Assembly: GCA_025617745.1 (NCBI GenBank) | Contig: CM046857.1 | Span: 21,337,081-21,401,080, forward strand | DNA: 64,000 bases | Direction of reading: 5' to 3' | Source of the DNA: Heliocidaris erythrogramma | Lineage: Eukaryota > Echinodermata > Echinoidea > Camarodonta > Echinometridae | Shown here: positions 1 through 9,599 of the stretch, one piece after another | Position numbering within the stretch: position 1 is the stretch's first letter | Layout of the letters: each line of letters opens with the position of its first letter | The notes under the pieces: generated by a model | Told to the model about the DNA's origin: nothing | The model's input: only the letters and a program-made list of their open reading frames with translations | The model's database searches: none | Program-made: the position numbers and the translations under genes

Positions 1-351
1 GGATACAGCAAGAATGAACAGAAAGACGAAATCCCAGAAACTAAAGTAACAAAGAGTGCACAAATACAACTGGTTAAAGATTGGCTGCCTGAAAAATTAT
101 TACAAACCAGCTGGCAATATATAAGCTTAATTTTCCTTTATTTTCAAGCAACCGATCAAAAATTTTTTTTTTAGGCCATTTTCTGGTTCTGCAGTACCAA
201 ACATCTTTACGGTTATGTAAAAATAATTTTAATGAATGTATATACATTGTATTACCCTAAGTTAAAAATATATATTGTAATAACAGCTTTCTGTAAATGT
301 ATAAGTACTTGTGATTGAATGCAAGTTGTACAATGCTGTGCAAAACATTAT
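1..351. other. AT-rich flank, no gene seen
   Basis: I see no ORF, RNA gene or clear repeat here. It is the flank beyond the 3' end of the minus-strand LINE that begins at about 352. Confidence 0.4.
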
Positions 352-660
352 TTCAAGTTCAAGTTTATTTCCACATCTGATTAAAAAACACAATCAAGTA
401 CAATTTATATGCATATATACAATAATAAAACATTAAAATGAAACATCTTCAATTGGAATCATAATGTGGGGGAAAAAACAAAAGGCCATTGGTCTATCAA
501 GGTTATTCCCAAAGATAATTAAATTTACATAAAATGTTTCTTAAATATACTAAAAATAAGATAGAAATACAATGAAAAACATCAACATATAGAATTAAAC
601 CAGACAAATCCATTACAAAAAACAAACAAAGAAAGGGCAATTATGTAAAATTAAATCTAG

Positions 661-918
661 TTAAACATAATCATTGACAAGATATTTCTTAAGCTTTCTT
701 TTAAACATTGACAGTGTTGGGCATATTTGAATATCTTGAGGCAATTTGTTCCATAATTTTCGCCCGGCATAAATAATTGTTGTTCTTGAGAAATCATAAG
801 TTAACATTGGAAGGTGGAAAAAATTAGATTGACGAGTTTCATAATTAGACACATTTCTATTATATATAAAACAATCGTTTAGAAACTTTGGAAGTATATT
901 ATTAGAATAAGAAAACAT
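661..918 (-). pseudogene. LINE ORF2 C-terminal fragment
   Basis: This frame encodes the C-terminal module that follows reverse transcriptase in CR1/L2-like ORF2 proteins: a NYETR-like motif, then GRKLWNKLPQDIQ and a final basic helix ending in KRKLKKYLV. It is out of frame with the preceding fragment (957-1316), so at least one frameshift separates them. It is the 3'-most coding part of the 352-4650 LINE and not a host gene. Confidence 0.8.
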
Positions 919-956
919 AAAGATACTGATCTGTTGCTTATGTATATCATAAATTG

Positions 957-1316
957 TTAATACAATTTGTGTTTTTTAAATACAGGAGCAGTGTGGGAGA
1001 AAGGGTGTAAGTTAAAAATGATTCGTATTGCACGTTTCTGGAGAATTAAAATTCGATTTAAATGAGTTTTAGCACAATCTCCCCATACTATATTACAGTA
1101 ACTAAGATATGGCAAGATCATGGTATTATACAGATTGAGAAGAATATTAACAGGTACAATTTTCTTTATTCTATTTATTGCACCAATAGCTTTAGATATT
1201 TGACATGATACATAATTTACATGTTGTTTCCAAGTCAGTTTGTTGTCAATTTTTACTCCTAAAAAAATTGTAGAATTTACAATCGATATATTTTGTTCGT
1301 TGATACTTATTTTCAT
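957..1316 (-). pseudogene. LINE ORF2 thumb/post-RT fragment
   Basis: The frame carries the block FLGVKIDNKLTWKQHV followed by a hydrophobic ILPYLSYCNIVWG segment. Both are typical of the region just after the RT active site in CR1/L2/Jockey-type reverse transcriptases. It is separated from the FADD-bearing fragment (1313-1541) by a frame change near 1313-1325 and from the C-terminal fragment by a stop at 957. It is part of the decayed LINE. Confidence 0.8.
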
Positions 1317-1541
1317 ACAGGAAGTATTACCGTAATATTTTTGTTTTTTGGCTGAAATAAAGTTTTTTGTGCATTCAATTTTAATTTATTTGCTTTAAAC
1401 CATGTATCAATTTTTTTAAGTTCCGCATTAACAGTAACACACAATGTATCAATATTTTTACCAGACATAAATAAACTTGTATCGTCTGCAAAAATTATCA
1501 ATTGTAAAATATCACTTACAAATTGAATATCATTGATTGTA
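1313..1541 (-). pseudogene. LINE ORF2 RT fragment with FADD active site
   Basis: This short frame contains the reverse transcriptase motif C as IIFADDTSLF, with the catalytic Asp pair, followed by the usual primer-grip approach (LKLNAQKT). The preceding RT motifs lie on the other side of a SINE insertion, at 1811 and above. The catalytic domain is therefore split between motif B (GVPQGSVFGP) and motif C. The apparent start methionine of this frame lies inside the SINE and is irrelevant. Confidence 0.85.
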
Positions 1542-1810
1542 GAGGTGTTGTGGTCTAGTGGATAAGTCACCGGACTGCAGATCACAAGGTACCGTGTTCG
1601 AATCCCACCACAGCACTAACGTCCTTTGGCAAGACAATAATCTACATTGCCACTCTCCACCCAGGTGTAAATGGGTACCTGATATGCTTGAGCGCTAGTT
1701 ACTTTGGCAGCTCGGCTATAACCAGGGTAATAATGTCTAAGCGCCATGAGCGTCACTGCGTGACGGATATGAGCGCTATATAAGTGGCCACTATTATTAT
1801 TATTATTATA
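1542..1810 (+). mobile_element. tRNA-derived SINE inserted in LINE RT
   Basis: The head resembles a tRNA with RNA polymerase III promoter boxes: box A TGGTCTAGTGG at 1551-1561 and box B GTTCGAATCCC at 1596-1606, with the usual spacing. A tRNA-unrelated body follows and the element ends in a run of ATT triplets at about 1795-1810. It lies in the opposite orientation to the LINE and interrupts its RT domain between motifs B and C, so it is younger than the LINE copy. I cannot assign the parental tRNA because the anticodon stem is degenerate. Confidence 0.8.
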
Positions 1811-3519
1811 AACAACAAAAACAATAAGGGACCAAATACTGATCCCTGAGGGACACCAAATGGGTTATGTGTGATTTCAGAAGATACATTATTTACACAT
1901 ACATATTGCACCCTATTGTTTAAATAACTGGAAAACCACTTAAATACAGTGCCCCGAATACCATAAAACTGTAATTTTTGTAATAGTATATGAAGACTTA
2001 TACAATCGAATGCCTTGGTAAGATCTAAAAATATACCAATAACAACTTTTTTCTCTTGAAATGATTTAGCAATAATATTTGTAAAATCCAAAAGAGCCAT
2101 ATATGTACTGTAGTTTTGTCTAAACCCATACTGTTTATGGTATAATATATCTCTTTTACACAAGAAGGAAAATAGACGACTATAAACTAGTTTTTCGAAG
2201 ATTTTTGAAAAAGTAGATAAAATGGATATTGGTCTATAATTACTTAAAATGTGTTTATCTCCTTTTTTATATACAGGAATCACCTTAGCCTTCTTGAGAA
2301 CAGTAGGAAAGACACCAACTTGTAAGGACATATTGAATACATTACACAGTGGTAAAACAAATGTAGCAATAGATTTCTTGAGAACAGCAATATTAACATC
2401 ATATTCTGGGGTTTTACATGATTCAAGTTTTTTAACAATTTCAAATATTTCTGAAATTTCAACTGGTTTCATAAATATAGATGTAGAGAAGTCCCTTTTA
2501 GGTAAAAAATGCAAGAAATCAACAGAGGCATCAGGTACACTATTTACAGTGTCCCTACCAATAGTGCTAAAAAAATAATTAAATTCTTGGACAATAACCT
2601 GTTTATCATGTATCTGTTCACCATTTCGTTCAATAAAATCACATTGCATTTTTTCCTGAACTTTCATTGAAATATCATTTATGGTTTTCCAAGTTGCCTT
2701 AATATTACTTTTGACACGTTTAAATCTAGAAAAATAATATTCTCGTTTATGTTTTTTTATCTCACTGTTGACTACATTTCTATAACATGAGTATACGTTT
2801 TTCCGATAAGAAGATGGATTTTTGATATATTTCCGAAACAGAATATTTTTCTTTTTGCACATTTTTTTAAGTTCAGCATCAAACCAAGGCTTTTGTTGTC
2901 TCTGTTTTATTTTCACTTTTTGAAATGGAAAGCATTTGTTGTAAGTTTCAAGAAAATATTTCATAAATACATCAAAAGCACTGTCTACATAATCATATTT
3001 TAAAATCTCACTCCAGTTTGTCATAAGTAGCCTTTCACAGAACATAGAAATATTTGAGTCATTTATTGCACGCCTGTATATTGCACCAGGATCATCATCA
3101 TCAAAGAGAAATTGCAATTGACAAAAAATAGAGAGATGATCACTCACATCAGTGAGGAGTATCCCAGCATTTATATTATTTTCAGGTCTGTTTGTAAATA
3201 TATTGTCTATGAGGGTGACAGATTGTGTAGTTATTCTCGTAGGTTTTACAATCAAGGGAGCAAAAGAATAAGACTTTAAGATATCAATAAAACTATTTAC
3301 ATTATTGCACGAAATAACCTTTAATAAGTCCAAATTAAAATCTCCAATTAAAATACATTCTTTCTCCTCTTTTGTAATTTGATGCAGTGGTATTTCTAAT
3401 GCATTTAGAAAATAAGTAACTGATTGAGTCGGTGGTCTATAAAAGATGGCAAGGATTTTACTTGAATATACAATATACTTCAATAAAAAGGACCTCAATG
3501 AAATCATTAAAAACATCAA
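1753..3519 (-). pseudogene. LINE ORF2: endonuclease C-half and RT N-half
   Basis: The frame opens in the endonuclease/exonuclease/phosphatase domain (AIFYRPP, then ILIGDFNLDLL with the catalytic GDFN). It continues through a basic linker into reverse transcriptase: VIPVYKKGDKHILSNYRPIS, IFLDLTKAFDCI (motif A) and GVPQGSVFGPLLF (motif B). Coding sequence of the LINE ends at about 1811, and the last residues of the frame are translated SINE. A frameshift near 3465-3480 separates it from the endonuclease start. Confidence 0.88.
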
Positions 3520-3946
3520 GATCGGAACATCTCCTAAATTTCAAGCCAGTTTTTATATAAAAACCTACTCCTCCACCTCGTTTATCATCTCTCCCTTTTC
3601 CAACAAACTGATAACCATTTATGTATACACATTCCTCATTTCTGAACCAAGCTTCTGATACTGCTATTATAGAAAATGCACATTTGATTTCTGATAAAAC
3701 ATATTCAAGACTGTCAATATTCTTCTTTAAACTTCTACAATTAAAATGAGCAATAGTTAACAATTTATTTTTGGGTTTTGAGTTTTGTATTTTATTATAG
3801 TCTGATGTTGTATAGTAATGGGTATTTAGACCAAAATCATCTTCCAAAGCCCGAAAGGAATCTAAGTGATCTTCACAAAAATGACATGTAAGATTATTTA
3901 TATCAGAAATTTGCCTTTCGCAGACTACACATACAAATGGTGACAT
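3458..3946 (-). pseudogene. LINE ORF2 N-terminus: zinc-finger-like segment and endonuclease start
   Basis: The start holds CxxC...CxxC...H spacing (CVVCERQ, then CHFCEDH), a putative zinc-binding segment. The first endonuclease motifs follow: IAHFNCRSLKKNID, VSEAWF and RGGGVGFYIK. It breaks off in a different frame from the downstream endonuclease half, so a single-base change near 3465-3480 disables the protein. A short non-coding spacer separates it from ORF1. Confidence 0.8.
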
Positions 3947-4137
3947 TACACTTAGACAAAGAATATAACAAAGAATAAATGAATGGAACTAAGAAAAGGA
4001 AAAAAAAAATACAGGGGGTAACAAAAGTGGAAATTGAGATTTCCATCCAGAGACATATATTCTTTTTTTTTCTGAGTCCTGTACATGATAAAGCAGAGGG
4101 GTAAACTCCCCTACATGTATGATAAGAATTAGTTTGT

Positions 4138-4587
4138 TCATAGCGATCGGAGATCAAGTTCACTTCCGATGAGTTTAGTTATTTTTTTTCCACCGCTAGC
4201 TTTCACCAGGGCGATGATTTTTCCATCATGTGTCCAGGCAGACTCCACCTTGGATGACTGGTAGGTTTTCTTGTACAGACTTGCATTTTGTGGGGTCAGA
4301 TCCTCTTGTATCGTTATTCCAGTATTTTTCAACTTCTTGCGTGCCTTGATGATTTCGTTGCGTTTACGATAGTTACAGAATTTGACAATGATGGACCGCG
4401 GACGTTGCCCAGTGCGCTTCCCAGTGCAGTGACAACGATCGATATCATCACGCGTTAAGGGGATGTGAAGTTTCGTGTTGCTGATGTCGCAGATCACTTG
4501 ATCTGTGTCTTCATTAGCATTCTCCTGAACGCCAAAAATGCGCAATGAAGAACGCCTTGAATACTGTTGTAGATTATTTGTAGTCAT
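4138..4587 (-). CDS. LINE ORF1 protein, RRM-containing, 5'-truncated
   Basis: This matches the ORF1 proteins of CR1/L2/L1-type LINEs: YSRRSSLRIFGVQE at the start of an RRM-like fold, then DRCHCTGKR and RSIIVKFCNYRKRNEIIKA. These proteins bind LINE RNA as a ribonucleoprotein. The same frame stays open upstream of the first Met (EYEIDKLQELE, coiled-coil-like) back to a stop at 4630-4632. That stop is also the stop codon of the IgA gene, in the same frame. The N-terminal part of ORF1 is missing. Confidence 0.82.
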   Translation of the reverse strand: MTTNNLQQYSRRSSLRIFGVQENANEDTDQVICDISNTKLHIPLTRDDIDRCHCTGKRTGQRPRSIIVKFCNYRKRNEIIKARKKLKNTGITIQEDLTPQNASLYKKTYQSSKVESAWTHDGKIIALVKASGGKKITKLIGSELDLRSL

Positions 4588-4629
4588 CTCTAACTCCTGA
4601 AGTTTGTCTATTTCATATTCTGTTCCTAT

Positions 4630-5652
4630 TTACTCATCTAACTGATCGGACAGACTTTCCTGATAATCGTTTCCATTACATGTACATATACAAGATGTAA
4701 ATCTTTTCTTTTCTTTCACTTTCATATTATACATGTATAGTACAGTGATAATACCTAATACTAACATTATCGATTCCAAAGAGACAAAAATGGAAAGAAT
4801 CATCACAGTTTTTTGGTAATACTTTTCATTCTTTGTGCTTGTGTTAGATGCAATGGTTGATGAGTGATAGGGCCAAGAAGCCTGTGTCTCTTTTGTTTCT
4901 GTGATACGAGTATGAGTGCCTGTTGTCATTGGTGATTTAGTAGGACATGGGTCTTTCGTACTGCCGTGTTCCAGAAACAATACAGTGTCATTACATTCAC
5001 ATCTTTCTTTATATTTATCCAAAGTGGAAGCACAGCAGAATGCTGGCATTGATTTCCTGACAATAATGATTTCTGTCAGACTAGTGAGTGTTTCGACAGG
5101 AGAAGTCAATGTTGGCATAATTATACCATTTTGATAGCATTCAATCTTCCCTGCTAGATTCCCAACATCAGCTGTACATTCCATTGCAACCCAGCCTCCA
5201 CCCTTATCTAGTTCCTCAACACATGATGCTTTACCAGGAGGATATTCTATTTGTAGCCCAACTCTTGTTGTTAGATCAACAATTAGTTGCTCATCCTTGT
5301 AAACAGATGAAATGTATGTGCCTGCATCACTTCTCATCAGATTACTTATTATAAGCTCCAGAGAGCAGTTACCATTTTCGCTTCTGTTCTGAACTTTGAA
5401 TCTATTTACCTGATCTTGAGGCAGTGAAAGAGATGGTCCATCTGTCAATCTGTAAAATGGGGCGCTATATCCATGCCGTATTGTGACTTCAGAACTGTCA
5501 CATGGATATGGGAAATTGAACTGAGTGTCTTGTCCTTGTCTTAAGGATAATTGTGTGGCTTGGCACCCATGTATAATGAACAGTGTTATAGAAATGATTA
5601 ATTTTGTGATTATAAATCTAGCCCTAAACGGATGAGACAAAACCTTTAACAT
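4630..5652 (-). CDS. IgA: two-Ig-domain type I membrane receptor
   Basis: This is an uninterrupted 340-residue frame. Residues 1 to about 32 are a signal peptide (hydrophobic IITKLIISITLFIIHGC). Domain 1 is V-like, with FPYPC, then NGNCSLEL and SDAGTY; the residue two after that Tyr is Ser, not the usual Cys. Domain 2 starts at YPPGKASC and is Cys-rich (MECTADVG, KIECYQNG, AFCCAS). A Thr/Ser-rich stalk, a membrane span (ILSIFVSLESIMLVLG) with a buried Glu and a short basic tail follow. Stalk and membrane segment are the 'type 1' module shared with IgF. The last few residues and the stop may come from the adjoining LINE. Ligand and signalling route are unknown; host defence or recognition is inference. 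Confidence 0.85.
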   Translation of the reverse strand: MLKVLSHPFRARFIITKLIISITLFIIHGCQATQLSLRQGQDTQFNFPYPCDSSEVTIRHGYSAPFYRLTDGPSLSLPQDQVNRFKVQNRSENGNCSLELIISNLMRSDAGTYISSVYKDEQLIVDLTTRVGLQIEYPPGKASCVEELDKGGGWVAMECTADVGNLAGKIECYQNGIIMPTLTSPVETLTSLTEIIIVRKSMPAFCCASTLDKYKERCECNDTVLFLEHGSTKDPCPTKSPMTTGTHTRITETKETQASWPYHSSTIASNTSTKNEKYYQKTVMILSIFVSLESIMLVLGIITVLYMYNMKVKEKKRFTSCICTCNGNDYQESLSDQLDE

Positions 5653-5659
5653 TTTGAAT

Positions 5660-6273
5660 TATTAAATGTTGATTCTCCCCCAAATAACATATGCAACAAA
5701 TTATTGAATTGTTTACCACTTTCATATTTACATGTATATTCTAAATATTGCAAGCACTATTGATAAAGGCCCACATTGATAAAGCCTAAGAACATAGAGG
5801 TTAGTAGTTGAGTAATTACATTGAGTAGAAAATGAGTGTTATGATTTACGAAAAGTGCATGTACATGTACCTAGACAAGAATAATATGGTTTGAAGCAAT
5901 ATGAAAGACAATTTTTTCCACAGACGTCGAACTCCACAGTATCTCTGCGTGACGTGACTCTGTTAGGAATTTTATAGGACAAAATGTCTAGCTTACATTT
6001 GTTTGTTGCTGAAGACCGCTCTGTCATGCAATTCTGAAATCAGTGAATTGCATTTTTTTTTTGTACAACACTATTCCCCATCAAGAATATGTGCACAAAA
6101 ATGAATATGCTGCTTCTTTCACAAAGCGCCACCGTTGTTGTGCTGTATACAATGTAGCTTTGGCCTACATCATCATGTCCATCAATGTGCTGAAGGTCCT
6201 CATTTAGATCAGCAGATTTGGCATGAAATGAAACCCATGTAGATCTGTAGATTAATAATCCGTGATTCCCTTC
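5660..6273. other. IgA leader region between small ORF and coding frame
   Basis: About 600 bases of likely 5' untranslated sequence on the minus strand, closely matched by 29606-30212 upstream of IgC. I see no convincing further splice pair here, so exon 2 may run straight into the coding frame, but a second leader intron is not excluded. Confidence 0.4.
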
Positions 6274-6399
6274 TTAATTGTCAGGCTCAATTTCATTTCG
6301 ATGAATCAGCAATTTACAGACTGTGGCCCTCCATTTAGGTTTCAGGTGTCGAATATGAATGGCCATTGGTGGTGACATACGAGGCGGACAATAGGGCAT
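6274..6399 (-). CDS. Conserved small upstream ORF of IgA leader (41 aa)
   Basis: A small ORF in the putative leader exon 2, starting 25 bases after a strong 3' splice site. Its peptide contains IRHLKPKWRATVCKLL and ends EIEPDN. The same peptide, in the same relative place and frame, occurs upstream of IgC (RHLKPKWRATVCRLL), IgB/IgF (PHLKPKWRAAVYGLL) and IgE (PHLKPKGTATVCRLL). Several A/C differences are silent. It ends about 620 bases before the IgA start codon. It could be a regulatory upstream ORF or a separate micropeptide. No known family is recognised, and no signal peptide is evident. Confidence 0.5.
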   Translation of the reverse strand: MPYCPPRMSPPMAIHIRHLKPKWRATVCKLLIHRNEIEPDN

Positions 6400-6424
6400 C
6401 TCTCTGAATCGATGTGCTCTGATT

Positions 6425-7022
6425 CTGTTCCGTAGAAAAAACAAAGTTGTTTAAATACTGTAGAAAAAATATCTTTTTAATATAAATTGATCGGTCTTTG
6501 TGTAAAGAGGTAGAATCATTCACTCATTGGCTATAGAACAGTGGTCTTCCATGGAAATAAAGTGATCTAGCTTCTTTAGTATCTACATTTGTAGCACAGG
6601 CCACTGTCTGGTGTGTAGTTTGATCACAACTTGGCCCAGACAGTTTAGGTTGATTACATTGCAGGAGTTTAAAATTTAAAGATTCTAAATTCAGCAAGAA
6701 AAGATTTTTATGAAATTTTGCATTTAAAATTTGGTCTTGCAATATGTATTGTTCTCGTGATGTAGAACATCTAGAACATGCAAACTTCTCCTAAGGTTAT
6801 TTGAATATATGGAACAATCAAGTTGTTTGTGATGATAGTCAGAGAGAAATTAACTGCATAACATAATAACTATTAAATAATGATAATGATAATAATAATA
6901 TGGATTTCTAAAGTGCACTTTCTGGTGCAAATGTCACTCAAGGCACTACAATATTGGTTTTAACAAATGATACTAAATGTAACTGAAGTATTGGAGTACA
7001 AAAAATTAAATGCTTACCGTAC
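6425..7022 (-). other. Putative 5' leader intron of IgA
   Basis: On the minus strand the donor is CAG|GTACGG (exon ends at 7023), with a second possible donor GTAAGC five bases on. The acceptor is TTTTTTCTACGGAACAG|AATC (exon 2 begins at 6424). Equivalent introns sit upstream of IgB, IgC, IgE and IgF. At 598 bases it is about twice the IgC and IgE introns, explained by roughly 280 extra bases at about 6468-6746 that IgC lacks. Confidence 0.6.
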
Positions 7023-7245
7023 CTGTAAAGCCGTTCTTAGATCCCTTGAAAAGTGTTTTAAAGAGCTGCTTTAAATATGAAAATGAATATTCATCTTCAT
7101 GGAAAAACCACATGTACGATAAGTTTTGTAGCTGATTTCCTGAAATGACAGCAGCATAACATTCTCTGGAAAAACCACATACATGTACGGTAAGTTTCGT
7201 AGCTGGTTTCCTGAATGACTGCAGCATAACATTCTCTGGTATTGG
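7023..7245 (-). other. Putative non-coding exon 1 of IgA with internal duplication
   Basis: Bounded by a core promoter on one side and a splice donor on the other. It contains a tandem repeat of about 70 bases (7101-7168 and 7169-7239) sharing CATAACATTCTCTGG and ACATGTACG. The IgC counterpart has the same duplication (30757-30824, 30825-30897). Confidence 0.45.
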
Positions 7246-7261
7246 AAATGATGCTTTGACA

Positions 7262-7292
7262 ACAGAGGGTATAAATACCATCCAATCAGCAG
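7262..7292 (-). promoter_or_regulatory. IgA core promoter: TATA and CCAAT boxes
   Basis: On the minus strand a CTGATTGG (inverted CCAAT) at 7282-7289 lies just upstream of GGTATTTATACC at 7268-7279. The IgC copy has the same CTGATTGG with GGTATATATACC. Transcription would start about 25-30 bases downstream, near 7240, in exon 1. Confidence 0.55.
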
Positions 7293-7334
7293 TGCTGGAT
7301 TTGTTCCCCAAAACCAGTACCTGGGAAGATATGC

Positions 7335-7867
7335 CGGCACAAAAGGCATACTCGTGATGCAGGCCCCGCTAGTTTGCAATTGTAATCGATCATACCTTTG
7401 TATTCGGGTTCTAACTTCAGCCAGCTCAGTAGTTATACTTGTGATCCAGGCCCCGCTGCATGTCCTACAGTGCCCAAATGGGGCCTGTTTCACGACCATA
7501 TTAGTTATAATCGTTATCGATGCCCCGTGCTACGAAATTTCAAGCCACAGACCACAGCAGCGGGGGCCTCGATATTGAGGACTGTTGTTCCATATCATAT
7601 CTACTCGTGAAAATGCCAGCGGGGGGGGGGGGGGGGGGGGGGGACTCAACTACATTGTAAATTGCTGACTTTGCTGTACAATAAAAGTAGGGAACGCAGC
7701 AAGCATTTCTAATCTAACCAAGGGTGTAATGTTTAAAGGACACTATGTACTGGTGGTACTGTTGGGGGTGGTGGGGTTGAAATGTAGGCCTACATGTATT
7801 CATATTCTTGATTTATTTATTCGTGTGCATACCGGACGGAGGCTGTAACCCACTCCCCCCCCCCCCC

Positions 7868-7904
<37 letters not shown>

Positions 7905-9390
7905 ATTTTTCTTTCTTAAATCATTTTATTTTTTTCAGCATTGTCATCACAATGAATTTCCTTGAGTGTATTATACCATTCATTTTTATTCTGTTATTTT
8001 GCTCAACCCCTTTTTTTTTGGCTTTGCTTTTCAGTTGGACCCCCTTTTAATTTAATTTTTATCTGCCACTTCAGCGCAGTACCCCCCCCCCCCCCAAAAA
8101 AAAAAGAGAAGAATATCACGCAATTTTATTCATCTGTTCATTTAAATAATAACGCATGATGAACCGGGGCAACTACCCCCACACAATCTCCCCCAAAAAG
8201 AACAACCATTTCCCCCATTTTTTTCCTCCTTTTGTTTCTTTTTTTTTTAATCATTGTTCTGATTAACCTGTACATGTTTATAATTGAAATGAATAAAGCA
8301 TATTAAAAAAAACCCAGATCAACTAAAAGGGGAGGGGGCGCAGCCTATTCAGCCTCCCCCTGGATCTGTCCATGCCTTTATCCCCTTACTTGCAATTACA
8401 TGTACCCCCTCCAGAAAAGAGCAAGTGAATATCCCCATATATATCCCCTTATTCCTTCCCTCACTATTACACCCCCCCCCAAAAAAAAGTTACTTCATAA
8501 AATATTGGAGGAAATGTCCCCTTATATCGTTTTAGCCCCTCTGCAATCCCCCCCCCCCCCCCCCCGCCCGTCCTCAAAATAAAAATAAATTAAGGAGGTA
8601 ATTTGTTTTGTGTACTTAAAGGGGACCGCAGCCTATTCTGCCTCCCCCGGGATCCTCCCAAGCCTTTATCCCCTCCCTTGCAATCACCCCCCAAAAAAAT
8701 TAAATATTAGGGGGAAAGTATCCCCTTATATATCGTTGTAAGCCCTCCCTTGCAATCCCCCACCACCACCAAAAAAAAAGGGCAATTATTTTATTGTGTA
8801 GTTAAGGCATGCCACTTGGATTTTAAAGGGGGGCATGGCCGCTTTAGCCCCTGGATCCGCCCATGCCTTTATCCCCTCCCTTGCAATTACGGCCCCCCCC
8901 CCCCCCTCGCCATTACCCCTTCAAAAATATACATTGGGGGAATCCCCCATTAAAAAAAATAGATATTGGGGGAAAGTTTCCCCTTATATTTTAACCCCTC
9001 CCTTGCAATTCCCCCCCCCAATAAATTAAGGAGGCAATTTGTTTTATTGTGCACTTAAGGGTTTCAAAAGGGGGGCCGCGGCCGATTCGGATCCGCCCCT
9101 GCCTTTATCCCCTCCCTTTTGCAACTATGCCCTTATATGTTATCGTGAAGCCCCACTACCGTGTTGTCTGTCTTCATTTTGCATACGATGGGGCCTTGTT
9201 CATGAGTTTATGTTAAATCGTGATACCGGCCCCATTTCCGTTTTGTAAGTTGTTCAACGTGGTTGCGCGGGGCCTGTAACACGAGTATAACTAGAGAGTT
9301 GGCTGAAGTTAGAAGTCTAAGAAGATGATTAGTAATCGATTACAAGACGGTAAGTTGCGAGGCCTGTATCACGATATTGCCGATATGCCG
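7335..9390. mobile_element. 2-kb inverted-repeat element upstream of IgA promoter
   Basis: Both ends carry related inverted repeats over 100 bases long: CGGCA...CTCGTGATGCAGGCC at the left and, reverse-complemented, CGGCATATCGGCA...CGTGATACAGGCC at the right. Shared inner stretches include TAATCGATTA-like and TCTAACTTCAGCCA. The orthologous point in the IgC unit (near 30985) is uninterrupted, so this is an insertion. The interior is poly-G/C, poly-A and a degenerate tandem repeat with no transposase, so it is a non-autonomous DNA element or a fold-back. Short ORFs inside are low-complexity. Confidence 0.65.
8330..9130 (+). repeat. Degenerate tandem repeat, poly-C and poly-A rich
   Basis: Four diverged units each carry GCCTTTATCCCCTCCCTTGCAA (near 8372, 8655, 8866 and 9098), preceded by CAGCCTATTC-like text and followed by poly-C/poly-A and CCCCTTATAT. 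Unit length varies between about 200 and 290 bases. It fills the interior of the 7335-9390 element. Confidence 0.65.
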
Positions 9391-9599
9391 CCATCAGGCG
9401 CATTCACATAGAAGAAAAAAAGTTAGCTACACACTGTAGATTTGAATCCCAATCCATCTCAATGTTTTGAACCTGTTCACATGTGTGATATGTGGATTTT
9501 TTTTTCTCTCTAGTCTCACTTCAGCTGTCAGTGGTTTAGAGGCTGAGCGCTCCTCTGACAATCGTAATGTAGCTAGAGCACACATCAAAGTTTAATAAA

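Larger units (their letters stand above)
352..4650 (-). mobile_element. CR1/L2-like non-LTR retrotransposon, 5'-truncated, decayed
   Basis: Read on the minus strand, this holds the tail of ORF1 (RNA-binding), then ORF2 with an apurinic-type endonuclease, reverse transcriptase and C-terminal region. Its 3' end is an AAATAAACTTGAACTTGAA-type terminus at about 352-370, the short direct-repeat 3' end seen in CR1/L2-group elements. Several frameshifts and a SINE insertion (1542-1810) break ORF2, so it is not autonomous. The 5' end is cut inside ORF1 and lies against the stop codon of the IgA gene, where homology between IgA and its paralogues is lost (about 4650-4665). CR1 versus L2/Crack/Daphne placement needs a tree. 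Confidence 0.85.

Noticed and set aside
1551..1606. Functional tRNA gene
   Set aside because: Only boxes A and B are kept; stems do not pair well and a SINE body with an ATT tail follows.
7006..7499. Minus-strand ORFs upstream of IgA as protein-coding exon
   Set aside because: The IgC counterpart is shifted in frame within the 70-base duplication. The TATA box lies inside the frame, so the start would be upstream of transcription; exon 1 is better read as untranslated.
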